Positions 52,496-64,000 of a stretch of 64,000 bases of DNA are shown here, piece by piece (the stretch's first letter is position 1; each line of letters opens with the position of its first letter). Made by a program: the position numbers and the translations under genes. The notes under the pieces were generated by a model. It was not told the origin of the DNA and ran no database searches. It saw only the letters and a program-made list of their open reading frames with translations. Source of the stretch: Effrenium voratum (taxonomy: Eukaryota; Sar; Dinophyceae; Suessiales; Symbiodiniaceae); contig CAUJNA010002157.1 in NCBI GenBank assembly GCA_963377175.1, forward strand, positions 248,399 to 312,398. The letters run 5' to 3'.

Positions 52496-53659
52496 AGCCT
52501 AGAGCGGCTGCAAGATGCTTCGGACTGCTTCCTTTGGTTGCTGGTTTCAGCGGCCAATCTTGTTGGGTTTCCTATGGCTCCACGGGTGGCGATGATTGAT
52601 TGGTTGTCAACTCCAACAGGAGGCCTCCTGGAGGCAAGCTGCAGAGAATGCAGCAAAGAGTTCGAAGGGTGTGAATTCTTGAGTTGGGTTCTTCCATTTG
52701 CTTAAGAATATGTTTTTGTTTTCCCCTGTTGGTTCAAAGGGAATGTATCACTACTGGACATATGTTTACTTTTTCCAGGGGACTTATGCAAGTGGAGGGG
52801 TTGGAAGCGGCAGCATCAGCCACAATTGTAAACATCCAGCACGCAGGCCGCTGGAGCGACAAAGGGTTCGATCTGTTTTGTGGTCACCTTTTGGTTCCGG
52901 CAATGCCCATTTGTTTTGCCTCGGCATGACGCTGAGGACAGTCTCCACAGCTACAAATTGGTATGGCACGCAAGGATTGGATGAAACACCTGGCGGGTTG
53001 TCGAAAGGGGCCATGGTTTTGACAACCCCCGCCTGAAAGTGGCACTGTTACTTTAATTCTTGCTGAGACGTTGGGCTTGCATCTTCTGTTCTGGAAGCAG
53101 GATGGATTTCAGGAGTCAGAGGTCAGCAAGCACTCAAATGCTGATGAACGTGGTTCGGATGACCAGGGTTTCAGAGTCCCTCTCTTCGTCCAGAATCTAA
53201 CAAATTCTCCAACAAACAAACTGGGATTTTATGGTGTGGAATTGACGGCAACAACTGACAGGAATGCCCTTATTTTGGGCAGGAACGAAAAGGGAAACAA
53301 ACTACTGTTAGCTGAACATCCCAGAATAGCTGACACTTCCAACATTTCAGAAGTAGCTGGCGTGCAGCTAGGCATGGCCCGAAGGTTTTGTTGCCGGCGG
53401 CCTCCACTGCGCACTAGTTGCGACACTGCAATCATTGCGGCACTCTCTTCGCCTTTGCCGATTAAACAAGAGGAGCAGCTTCGTTCGAGTTCTCTACAAA
53501 GGCTGGCAACCTCAGAAGTTCCTGGCAACAAGCCCAGAATCACTGTGACATGTGGCCAGTTCCAGGGTCTCATCTCCCTGCAAGCCTGTTCATCACTAAT
53601 TGCGATTGCGTATGCGTTGCGTCTTGATAGGTGGAGCCAATGCCCACGAAGGCTGAGAA
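52496..53659. other. Right flank of the retroelement, no recognised gene
   Basis: An open frame of 201 codons (53071-53676, +) has no recognisable domain and lacks clear splice or start context. It is left unannotated as a gene. A hydrophobic stretch at about 52740-52800 is not convincing. Confidence 0.3.
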
Positions 53660-54654
53660 ATCATAATTTAAATTGAAAAATATTTTGATATTCAATAGAT
53701 AAATCAAACATCATGAATTATCTTTATACATAGATATCACGAAAGCTAGCTTTAGCTAGCTGAAATTTCTCTTTGCGTAAGAAGGTAAGGGGTTGAATTA
53801 CCGAAAGATTTTTTTTCTTTTTTTTTCTTCAATTATTTGAACCGAAAAAATTGAAATTATTTAGACTCCCCTCCCCTCCCGGTCTTAGGCTTGATTCTTT
53901 TTTGGTTTTTCTTTCCTTTGGGTAGTGGTTTAATATTTTAGAAATCTTGGTTTGCTCGTTATTACTATATTAGATAGGTCGATAATAAAATAGATTTATA
54001 AATATATTATTTTTTAATTCGGTAAAATTTATAAAATACGATATATAAACATATACAATAATATAACAAACCTTAAAAAATAAAAACAACGAAAGGTATT
54101 AGAAGTTATTTTAAATTTTATATATTATGTATAAAATTTTTTGTGAGGTGGTTTATTAAGAAGATTAAGGTTTTAAATAAATAAATTAAATCGGTGGAAT
54201 ATATATTATTAGTTTTTGTTTATTTGTTTTTTAAATTTTAAATATTGATTTAAAATATATTTATTTATAAATAATTAAATTCTATTTTTTTATATATTGG
54301 TATATTGGTATTTGGTTTTTTTTTTTAGGAATTGCGAATAATTAAATATATTTATAGAATGTTTATTTATTTTAATATTTATATAGATAAATACTTAAAT
54401 ATATATATATATATATTTATATTTGATTTTATAATAATAATTTAATTATTTTTATGTATGATATTATAAATACATATATATTATATTTATTAAATTTTAT
54501 ATATTATTATTTGTATTTTTTTTATTTTTTTCCGAAATTGTTTAATTTTTTTTTTTGTTTAAACCACAAATTTTGTTTGCGAATTGTTTGTAGGAGTTTT
54601 GGTTTTTTTAAGTCTGAGATTATTTTATTTTTTTTACCTACGAACTTACCCCCC

Positions 54655-56140
54655 AAATCTTAAATTTTCTGAACACGCTTAAACCTACCCCTACTCGAAA
54701 CCATCACCCTAAAACATACATAACCCACCCATAACCAATCCCAAACCGATCCCAAATCAATCCGAAATCACCAAACTAACCCTAAATTAACAAACTAGTC
54801 CTGAACCTACCCTAAACCCACCCTATACGAACTCTAAACCCGTCCGAACCTTGATTTAATCGTAATCCCACCCCATACCTTAACTTTAGGTTAAACCAAC
54901 AATAAACCCACCCGTTAAACCCAACTAAACCCCAATCTCACCTTAATCTAGCTTTAACACAACCCCAAACCTAATTTAAACCCTAAATAGATCCACCGAC
55001 CAACCAATCCTCAATCCTAAAACGACCCTAAACCAATCCTAAACCCACTCTAAAGCCTGCTTTAACCAATCCTAAACCACCCCGAAAATCAACCTTAAAA
55101 TTAAACCCAATAAAACCAACCCTAGACTAACCTTACCCCCACCCTAAACTCACGCAAAAGCAACCCACACTAAACTCAAAAATCAACCTGGACTAGTCCT
55201 ACATTTAAACCAACCATAAGCCAATGCCATACCCTGAGATGCTGAGCTTAACCTAACCCTAAATCCAATACAACCAACCCTAGGCCAACCACAAAACTAA
55301 TTCATATCCAAGTCGAACCAACCGCAAACCCCACCTTCAACCATCCCAAACTAACCCTAAACCAACCTATATCGAACCCAATAACATACCCTTAAAAACC
55401 CTAAACACACCTAAAATCAAGCTACCCCAAATCAACCCTAAGCCACCCTTGAACGACCCCAAGCCTCCTCTAACGTAATCCCAACGCCACCCTAAACATA
55501 GACACACCATAAACCGCCTTAAACCAACCCTACACCAACCCTAAGCTAACCTTACAGCCACCACAAACCTACTCTAGACCTTCTAAACCAAACACAAACC
55601 CGTCAACCTAATCCAACCCGAAGCCAACCCCAAACCCACCTCAAACAGATTCTAAGCTAACATTATATCCACCCAAATCCACCCTGAAACCTTTCGACAC
55701 AAACCCTAACCCCACCCTAAATTAACACCATGTAAATCTAATCTTTATCCCAACCCTAACCTCACCCTAAACCCATTCTAAACCCACCCATAGCCAATCC
55801 TAAATCCATTATTATAAACCCATTGTAGACCCATTCTCACCCACCCTCATCCAACTTTGAATCCACGATATACCTAACATAGATCTGCTCGAAACCAACC
55901 TTAAACTTAAACCGACCACAAACTTGCCCTTTCTATCCCGAACCAATCCTAAACCCACCCTCAACAAACCCTCAACAAACCCTACCCCGCCTCTAAACCC
56001 TTCCTACACAAACCTAATCCTGCCCCAAACTCCTTACCCTAAATCCTAAACCCTAAACCCTTCCCATCCAAAACCAACCCTAAACCCACCACCCTAAACC
56101 AACCCTAAATCCAAAGCCATTCCGAAACCAACCCTAAACC
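54655..56140. repeat. Degenerate CCCTAAA-like (telomere-like) tract
   Basis: For about 1.5 kb the + strand is built from variants of AACCCTAAACC, ACCAACCCTAAAC and CCCACCCTAAA, with a recognisable 6-8-base rhythm but few perfect arrays. TTTAGGG/CCCTAAA is the telomere repeat reported for dinoflagellates, so this may be a decayed interstitial telomeric sequence. It may also be a strand-biased simple repeat. Confidence 0.7.
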
Positions 56141-56179
56141 GTTGCTTAGTGCAGTTGCCGCAGGCGTCGCCACAGGGTT

Positions 56180-56350
56180 GGCAAAAAAGAAATGGAGGGT
56201 TGAAAGGAAGAGGCGGAGGGTCAGAAAAAAAGGGGGGAGGGTTAAAAAAGAAGGGGGAGGGTTAAAAAACCGGGAGGAGGGTTAAATTGAAAGGGTAAAG
56301 GGTTGAAAAAATAGGGAAGGGTAAAAAAAAAGGTTTGGAGGATAAGAAAA
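56180..56350. repeat. GAGGGTTAAAAAA-like purine repeat
   Basis: About ten variants of GGAGGGTTAAAAAA and GGAGGGTTGAAA lie directly after the C-rich tract. They are the opposite-strand counterpart in composition. A short balanced-composition stretch (about 56140-56180, TTGCCGCAGGCGTCGCCAC) separates the two. Confidence 0.8.
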
Positions 56351-57560
56351 AAGGATTCCCCATTATTTATGTAATTAATGGTTTATGAATAAAACAATAA
56401 TTATATATTAAATTAAATATGATTTATTAATTATATATAATTAATTATTTATTATATATAATATTTATTTATTTTTAATGGGAATATTATATATTGTATA
56501 ACTATATGTATTTTTTTTTATGAATTTGATTTGTTTATGGTAAATTGAATAATGTATATTTTGATATGTTTAATTATTATATTATTATTTTAATGTACTT
56601 AAGATATATGTAATTCTGAATTTATTTAGATTTTTATTTTATATAAAATAAATTATATTAATAATTAATAACATAATATTAATATAGAATAATATATTTA
56701 AATTCATCCAAATATATATTCAAATATTTAATATATGGAGATTATTTAAAATAATGTTGCCTACAATCTCCTAATCATCGACCAATACCAATCCTATAAA
56801 AATAAAACGGATAATAAAACGCTCAAAGATGGAATTCGTGCAATCGCCAGCCAATCGTAAAATTCGGCGGCGAAATTTCGGTTTATAATATCCAACCTTG
56901 CCAACAATCAAGTTGCAATATCTAGGCCTATACAAACAAAACCATTGCATAAATATAATTAACGAGGATATATATAATATCTATATTCAAAATATGTTCA
57001 TACCCTTTCATAATCCAATCCATTTAATAAATAATGTTAAATAATCACATATTAATATACAATCGAATATATAAAATCAAAATAAAAATTCATCAAATTC
57101 AATAATCAATATATATTTTAAAAATATACATTCATAATATATACTAAATATTTAAATATTCTAACTTAAAATATACAATTATAAAAAATCATTCCAAATA
57201 TCAAATATACCATATAATAATCAATCATAATTATTAAAATAATAAAATCAATAATTTATTTTCCAATATATATATATATAAATTAATCTTCAAATAAATA
57301 TTTTTTAAATCATATATTCCTTTGTTTATATATCATTTACAAATAATTCAATCTAACCATATTTTATTCAAATTCCAAATTAAATCAATCAAATCAATCA
57401 AATCAAACATAATATACAAATCATCTCAATATATATATATATACATATATATCATGTAATTATATATTGTTTATAATTAAATAATGACTACATAGTCAAA
57501 TGCATATATAATCATATGAAATAACACGCCCAATTTCAATTCATCCCAAAATAGCCATGT

Positions 57561-58505
57561 TCTATTTTCTAAATCAAAGAACAAAAAGCAGAGCAAACCA
57601 AAACATCAACATAATTGTTCAACATCTCCATATAATCCGCGAGAAACCGCCGAAAGAGAGCGAACTGGTAGCCCTTGCCCGCTCTTCAAAATACAATGAT
57701 GTCAAATCACATTACGAGATAGTTTGCTTCGTTTTCTATCCATTGCTATGCTTGCGATTTGGCCTGCTGTTTTTGCAGCACTTCCGTATTTATAAGAGGT
57801 CGTTCTATTCGCACATGCCATCCAGCATTGAACTTTGCGAACGCTTGACGTTGACTTTGGGGGCGTCTGCGCACCCCGGCCAGCCACTTCCATCAGTTTC
57901 AGCCCAGGAAGTGCTTGGCTGTTCTTGGTTTAAAGGAACACAAAACACCATAAACCGATCCCAATGATTTGAGGGCCGTGAGGAACAAATAGGACACCGG
58001 CCCCCATGAGGTTCCACATGCCATAAAGCAAACCATCCCATTGGAGCAACCGGCGAACCAACACGCCTAGACCAAGATGCGTCACTTCACTTCGCGTTGC
58101 TCCGAGTGGCTATGGCAGTCAGAAAGCTGTGAAGTTTTCGGACACAGCAGCCTGCGCCAACGTCAATGGTAGCCCTTGTCAAACCCAAGTGTAGAGTGGG
58201 CCTATGACTTGCCACTTGCAGCCCTTCAAGGAGGTTTGACTTGAGCTATACCAAGGGTCCCAGCGCCCAAGCCTTCGCACATGGCTGAAAGTCCCCACCT
58301 CTGAAAGGCGCCCAAGGCTGCAAGCCGTGCGTCCCGGGGAACCTGATGTACCAGGTGTCTCTCACGGCCCCAAGCCCCATGAATTTCTGGAAGGAGACTG
58401 ACCCCAAATCAGAGTCACTTCGCAAGACGTCCAGTATCACATGCCGCGTTCAGCACTCGGTATTTCCCCCTGGTCAACCAGTCAGCCATAGTTTGCCGGG
58501 GCTGA
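57561..58505. other. No recognisable gene
   Basis: Normal-composition DNA after the AT-rich island. A long open frame (57557-57967, +) starts inside the AT-rich border and has no recognisable domain. No RNA gene or repeat was found. Confidence 0.35.
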
Positions 58506-58754
58506 GGCCCGTGTCTTTTTGCTTCTTCGCACCTGGCCGGGCGTCTGGACTTTGCCAAAACGTGCCTTCCGCTGCGGCGTTGCTTCCTCCAGATGTCCAA
58601 AGGCGCGGAGCGTTTTGTGGGGTTGGGACCCGGAAATCGCCAGCGTGTTGCGGGCACAGAAACTCAGGAAGCTGAAAGGATGATGGATGCTAAACGCCAA
58701 GCAATCACCGCAATGCAACAGATTCGCTCCTGTCAGGTCGAAGGGTCCTCATGA
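58506..58754 (+). CDS. Candidate exon of an unrecognised protein
   Basis: This frame has no ATG at its start, so it is easy to overlook. It is open for 82 codons after a TGA at 58503-58505 and reads HLAGRLDFAKTCLPLRRCFL, QMSKGAERFVGLGPGNRQRV and EAERMMDAKRQAITAMQQIR. A GT donor at 58737 (CAG|GTCGAA) would end it before the stop at 58752-58754. The helical, polar end suggests coiled-coil. The acceptor could be CTGAG ending 58506. No family is recognised. Confidence 0.4.
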   Translation, partial: GPCLFASSHLAGRLDFAKTCLPLRRCFLQMSKGAERFVGLGPGNRQRVAGTETQEAERMMDAKRQAITAMQQIRSCQVEGSS

Positions 58755-58958
58755 GGCGAACTGGGTCAAGGGGCTCTAGCCTTCCAACACATTCCCAAAG
58801 GCCGAGCAACACACACACACACACGTCCAAAGAAAAACAGCAACCGCAAAGCTCGGCCACGTTGAATATCTCCAGTTCCCAGCAGCCGTCCCAAGGCAAA
58901 GCCCTCGATAGGGCGCAGGTTGTTGAATCAAACTGCTACAAACTCAGCTAGGATTCAG

Positions 58959-59079
58959 GTGGGTTTCATGGCTGGCTCGCTGACGGCCACGCTGCTTTGC
59001 ATACACTGGATCAAACCTGGCCTTGGGCCGATGCCCGAGCCGGCGCAGTACAGCATGGTCCTCGACACAGCCACGGGCT
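58959..59079 (+). CDS. Candidate exon of an unrecognised protein
   Basis: After AGGATTCAG (ending 58958) the frame reads VGFMAGSLTATLLCIHWIKP, then GLGPMPEPAQYSMVLDTATG. It stays open to 59249, so the 3' end given is approximate. The start could be a short membrane helix. It may follow 58506-58736 in one gene. Confidence 0.35.
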
Positions 59080-59402
59080 GGGCTTTTCTGCCACACGAGA
59101 AGAGTTCCAGATTCTTGACGCATTCCCATGTCCTTGACCCATTCAACGTATACGATATGCACCCACAGTTTGACATTTATTGGACAAACACATATACGGA
59201 TCTGGCCAAAACATCGTGCTGGTTTGAGCGAAACCCAATTGTACCGTGACAGAAACGAGCTCTGCAAATTGGTGTGCAGGAAGAGGCTATAATGTGTACC
59301 TGCTGGCTTGCCCCATTTATCAGAAGTACTTTTTGACCCAAGTTTTGTCACGTGGGACATATCCCTGCTCATGGATGAAGACCCAGCGCTCATGAACCAG
59401 TG

Positions 59403-59642
59403 ACTACCATTATACATACATATATACATATATACATATATATATATATATACAAATATATTTGTCTACATAGATATACACAATATGTATGCATATATAT
59501 ATACATATATATATATATATACACATGTATATATGTATGGTGAATCTGTGCATGTGTATGTATACATATATATATATATATATACACGTATATATATATA
59601 TATATGTATTAATGTGGGTATATATACATATATACACACGTG
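59403..59642. repeat. TA / CATA microsatellite
   Basis: About 240 bp of ATATAC, ATAT and TGTATA repeats. Translations are Tyr/Ile monotony and not genes. Confidence 0.95.
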
Positions 59643-61258
59643 TGTGACTCATTTGTTTGCTTGGGGGACTCGATCTCGCATATGTACCAAACTTGGCACG
59701 CCGACCAAACCTGGGCCTTCGATGTCGCCAAACCCCCTACCGGAGGCCTTCTGCCATGTCATACCCTACTATAGGAGCCTAAACAAGTAGAATGGGGTCG
59801 TGTACAGAAAAAAAGGCCACCAGTTAGTCGTCATAGCAATAAAATAGGAGTTGAAGGCCAGGCATCAAACAACGTGGCGCGTGTAAATTGCTTATTTGAG
59901 AGGGAACCAGGATAGAACACGAGAGAGGATCCGCGGGTTTTAAGCATTCCCTTGTCCTTGCATCACAACATTTGGAGACATTAAACACTTGTCAAGTCGG
60001 ACAGATTGGCAGGAAACCAGCTGACAAACTTCAAGTCATGTAGTGCAGACAACGCATCAAACTCTACTCACCTTCTCAGCCCCGGTTTTTTCGCAACTTG
60101 TTTGACAAGGGGGGAACCATGGAAACGCACACATCAAAGGTCATGTGAATGATGGCTTATTGCTGCGTTTAGCACAACAGTCCCAGAACTCAGAGCCACA
60201 TAATCCAAGCATAGGCGTCTTACTCCCCTACAAATTAACATGGAACCCAACAAAAAGATCCGCCAAAGGGAGATTCCCGCAGATGCATGTTAATCTGCCA
60301 CCTGTATTGCAAGCCCCAAACCCCACAGAGCAAACAGCTGAGCACCCCACAACTCGAGCTTCGGCCAGGAACTGCTTCATGGCGACGCTGCCTGTGCCAA
60401 CGAGGCTTTGAAAATGGATTCTCTTTTGGAAGGTGCTCTTTTTGGGGTAGGTTCAAAGGGAAACTACACGGAACCCGGCCTTTATGGGTGCTGCAGATAA
60501 TTGCCGAACCCTTTGGAGACCTTCATTGGTGAGCTGACATGACACAAGGGTGCCTGACAGGCCCCATTTCTCTTGGCCAGTCGGAGGTTCAAGTACGAGC
60601 TTGCCCCAAAAAGGGACCCCACAAAAACAAGGCGGTTTCCATCCATTGGGATTTCCCCAAAGAAACATTGAGCAAACAGGCACACTCCAAAAAACAACAC
60701 AACCCGCTGGCCCAACTCGTGGTTTCTTGAGCACGTGCTCTGCGATGGGCTCGTTGCCGAAAGAAGTTCTTGCTGTCCATGTGAAGATGTGAATGTGCAA
60801 TAGACGCCGTTGTGTCCTGGTGGGTACAACACTGGTGAAATGCATGTTAAAGGATCACGGGGTCTGACCAACCAAGCTTGGAAACGCACCCGCAAGCATA
60901 TCTTTGAACCTCTCACTGTTTGTTTCATGAACGTGTTTACTCCTACCTTTTCTGTGAAACGAGTCATTCTGAGCAACATATTCAAGATACCGTCCGTCTT
61001 CATGGGCCGCGTGGCCTGCTTGACAGCCATGAATAGCTCAAGTCGCTGCTTCTAGCTGCACCCAGCCATGCTTACTACAGATCCAAGCCCCGGAATTCGC
61101 TCAAGCTAAGTTTGGCCTTTGCAACAATCAGCCCTTCGCCACAACCTTGTCCAGAAGAAGCCCTTCAAGCCCAAACTCCCAACCATGTGGACGTTGCCCT
61201 CGCTCTTTTCTTGGTGGGCTCTTACCCAAATATGTTTTGCCGCACCGAAGGTGAGCAA
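59643..61258. other. No recognisable gene
   Basis: Several open frames on both strands, none with recognisable domains or convincing splice sites. No RNA gene or structured repeat was seen. Confidence 0.35.
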
Positions 61259-61384
61259 GGTACCATCTGGGCAAGGTACCATTTTGGCAATCACTTGGGC
61301 AAGGTATGCTTTGGGTAAGGTACCAGCTGGACAAGGCGCCATTCGGGCAAGGTACCACTTGGGCAAGGTACCATGTAGGCAAGT
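61259..61384. repeat. 16-bp tandem repeat
   Basis: Seven to eight imperfect copies of GGTACCATYTGGGCAA, one with a 10-base insertion. The period of 16 is not a multiple of three, so it is not a coding repeat. Confidence 0.9.
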
Positions 61385-64000
61385 GGGGAAGCTGACCACG
61401 GCTGACCCGTTTGCGAGGATAGCCCGCTTGTTTTCTGTCTAGAGGCGTATTTGTGTATCTGCGTTTTGACAGCAACATGCATATATATATATATATGTAT
61501 ACATGTATGTATTGAAACACACCGAGTTATGTTCCACATGCAAACATCGAACGGCAGGTAGGCAATGACGATAAAAAGGATCCCTTGACCCTTCGTCAAT
61601 GCATCCATTCTAATCCCCCAAAGGGCGTGCCCCTGGAGCTTTTTCGACGCATCCACCCCCCTGATGTATGGAAGCGGGGAACCCCAAATAAATCAGCCTT
61701 CCGCATGAATATGTCTCTCTACGATATGGAGTCCTAATCTGGGCATCAGAACTTACCTGGCAAGGGCCTATTTTGGCTCCGGACGAGCAGCTGTGTTTTT
61801 GGTGGGTTGGCGGGGCTGCCCCGGAATCCGTGTGTCCTAGCTCCGAAAGACCAAGGGCTCGCGCTAAGGACTTTCCAGCCATCAAGCTTGGAATCAAGAG
61901 ATGCTGGGGCTGGGGGCTCTTGTCTACCTACAGTCTTACTTAAATCAGAAAGCTTAGATTGAATCAGAATGCATTTTTTGACTGCGCATTCTGGGACCAT
62001 ATTTCGTGAACGGTGCAATGGACAGCGTCCACGAGGCCCCATTTCTTGCAGTTGTTTGTCCCAGTGGGACTTCACCCTCCAGGGCCTGAACAAATTGGAA
62101 TGGGGTTTGTGGGGGTGCCTCAAAACCACTGATTTATACAGGATCAACACATGGCTGTGGGTCAAAACCAATGGGATCCCATTTTGGGCTTTTCGGTGCA
62201 CGACCCATTTTAGAACCTATTTTAGTGGGGATTGGGATGTTCACTCTGGGGGTACAGGATTTTGACCCATGGCCACATCGGTATTCCAAACAACCCCCTT
62301 CGAGACAAGTCCCACTTCCACTTCCACTCCCCAACCCAAGGCTCAAACCCCCGACTCCGCGCCTCCTGGGCGCTCTTCCTGTAATAAAGCCACCCAGGCG
62401 GCGCGAAACCTCAGGATGTCTTTCGCAAAGGGCAGCCGAAGACGGCGGGGTCCTTCCTGCTTCTGGACTTTTGCCTACCAAAGGGGGGCAAATGGTTAGT
62501 TCCTTCTGATTATTTTTCTTGGTTTGCCCACCAAAAGGGGGCAAAGGGTCGGTTGCCTCTCTAACACTTGTCCAGTTTTCCAAGGGGCCGGGTAGAACAA
62601 GACACAGCTTCACCGTTTGGAGCCTGGGTGACGCAGGGAAATTAGGGACCCCAACACCATGCAAAGAAAACCTGGAAGTTCCGAGCAAGCCCTCGAGATT
62701 CGCCTCCTTGGAGCTGCCTCCCCTTTTCTGATTATGGGTCACAAAAACAAAAACAGCCAGGAATTGGGCCGCGATTTTTTAGTCCATGATTAAATTTGTC
62801 AGGGCAAGCCGTTTTGGGGGTTGCCCTATTCCTGACCGCCAGTTGTCATTGTGGTACCGGGCTTCTCCTTTTCAAGAGTGTTTTCTTGGCGACCTGTGAC
62901 TGGAAGCGAGAAAAGTGAGGCGTGGCGTTGGGCGGATTCTGCAGGCATTGCTTTTCCCCTAAGTGGGATGGACACCAGGGTTGGGCCACCCTGTGCTCAA
63001 CAACTCTTGAACGACCCTCTTCCAGAAACAGGGCCCCCCTACTGTTTCCAGCTGCTGTCGCGTGCTGCGAGGAGACGCTGACGCCAGACCTCACCCAACC
63101 CCAAATGCCCAAATGCCGGAAGTCGTGCCCAAATCGCAGCCAAAGAAACCAAAAGGGAACTGCGGTACCGGTCATCGTGACCATTCCACCCCAATCCCAA
63201 CAGGACATTACTCCAAACATGACTGCTCTTCGGGGGCCTCCACACTCCACATGGGTGTCCTTTTGTGGAGGTTGGTGTGATTCAAGGGAAGAGGTTCCTT
63301 TATTTGGAGACAAACAAATAGGGTTGCAATGTCTTCTAGCTGTGCCCTAGACTGTTGTAGTTGTTGGCAGTTCCTTCTATCGTTGGGCAGGACAGCTCCA
63401 GCTCGAACATCCCGTGCAGCATCTTTACGCACAAGGAATTGTACTGGTTTGCTCTTGTCGTTGCTTGTCAAGTAACATACCCTCCCCCTAACCACCCAGG
63501 ACACAGACGTAGGGGTGACTAAAACAACCCCACACGATTCGAAAGAGAAATGATTGCCCACACAGAGTTTCAACCAAGCGCGAGTTGCTTGAAACCTTGA
63601 AAATCTCAAGTCTTCAGAAATATGACCCATCAAGGAGTCCCATTCTGGACCAGTGGGAGGAAGCTTCACATGAGCAAAGCCCACCAGCTCAAATCGAGGT
63701 GGATGCTGGGCATGCTGCCACAGCCTTCTGCAATGAGCTCGTCGTTGGCGACTCAACCTGTCGTGACTGCGCGACCATACACATACCAGCAACCGAAAGA
63801 AGTTGCAGCCTTCGTGCCACAAGCGTCCTCCACCAATTGCACAGCTGCAAAAAAAAACATCGAACCCCGGAAAAGGCCCCCCTTCCCCCCCCCAAAAAAA
63901 AAGAAGAAGATGTTTTGGGGGGTGCCATGCTAATTTGCCGGGGGTTTTGGCTCACCGGGAAGACCTCGGATCGTGCCTTGCCAGCCCAGCAGGTGCTCAG
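61385..64000. other. No securely recognised gene
   Basis: Apart from a TA patch at about 61480-61500 and the inverted-repeat element at 62156, this end of the window has only unassigned open frames on both strands, the longest on the minus strand at 62134-62742 and 63208-63822, without domains or start context. An A-rich run lies at about 63890-63910. Confidence 0.35.
62156..62277. mobile_element. Inverted-repeat element related to the intronic family
   Basis: It starts TGTGGGTCAAAACCAATGGG and ends GGATTTTGACCCATGGCCAC. The termini match those of the elements at 2708 and 16856, while the interior is different. A partial relative (left half only) occurs at about 40083-40120 (CGGGTCAAAAATCGGTACCC). 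Confidence 0.45.

Larger units (their letters stand above)
53660..57560. other. AT-rich island with strand-asymmetric composition
   Basis: Composition changes abruptly at about 53660 and returns to normal at about 57560. Four zones follow one another: T/A-rich (53660-54655), C/A-rich and nearly G-free (54655-56140), G/A-rich (56150-56370), and A/T-rich (56370-57560) with its last 800 bases again poor in G. Open frames here are low-complexity. No rRNA, tRNA or organellar gene was recognised. Confidence 0.85.

Noticed and set aside
53660..57560. Mitochondrial or plastid DNA insertion
   Set aside because: No cox, cob, rRNA or plastid minicircle gene is recognisable, and strand-biased simple repeats explain the composition.
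1..64000. Embedded dinoflagellate spliced-leader relics (sign of retroposed mRNAs)
   Set aside because: I looked for the conserved 3' part of the leader (TTTTGGCTCAAG) on the + strand and found only chance GGCTCAAA-type matches.

Overview
The window reads as nuclear DNA of a dinoflagellate, probably a photosynthetic core species of the Suessiales/Symbiodiniaceae type. Three things support this. The 3' exons of a chlorophyll a/c-binding antenna protein lie at the left edge. Exons are short and scattered among long introns, and several end at GC (perhaps also GA) donors as well as GT, which is characteristic of dinoflagellates. Every recognised exon is on the + strand, fitting unidirectional gene arrays. 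The rest is dominated by repeats, foldback elements and one large retroelement. The species cannot be named from sequence alone.

Layout. 0.4-1.5 kb: two 3' exons of a light-harvesting protein. 2.9 kb: terminal exon of an unknown gene behind a 100-bp intronic repeat. 3.5-7.8 kb: a multi-exon membrane-protein gene resembling the rolling stone/AIG1-FAR17a group, with one exon that does not read in a single frame. 8.5-14.5 kb: small inverted-repeat elements, an isolated coiled-coil exon and a long CTTT/GCTT microsatellite. 15-17.1 kb: exons of unrecognised proteins, ending in a clear terminal exon. 20.8-22.5 kb: an AT-rich segment between inverted repeats. 23.7-31.85 kb: an 8.2-kb satellite of 28-29-bp units, with seven hairpin cassettes in its first part and a higher-order unit in its second. 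Short coiled-coil exons on both sides (23.5, 32.2, 32.55 and possibly 38.66 kb) are in compatible phase, so the satellite may sit inside an intron. 37.2-39.5 kb: a foldback element, a block of bacterial appearance, a C-rich tract and TGTCTT repeats.

40,356-52,495 is the main discovery: a 12.1-kb retroelement bounded by 352-bp direct repeats that differ at one position. It carries ten consecutive + strand ORFs. ORF2 joins an N-terminal GIY-YIG endonuclease to a Penelope-like reverse transcriptase whose catalytic motif reads YVDN. ORF1 and ORFs 3-6 have RS-rich and/or proline-rich segments. ORFs 7-10 are four diverged copies of one unrecognised family. Nearly every ORF is preceded by a U/G-rich tract ending in CAG, as expected if a polycistronic transcript is resolved by spliced-leader trans-splicing. 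No integrase, protease or RNase H was seen.

53.66-57.56 kb is an AT-rich island around a 1.5-kb, almost G-free core of degenerate CCCTAAA-like repeats. The last 6 kb holds a few candidate exons, an AT microsatellite, a 16-bp tandem repeat and a further inverted-repeat element.
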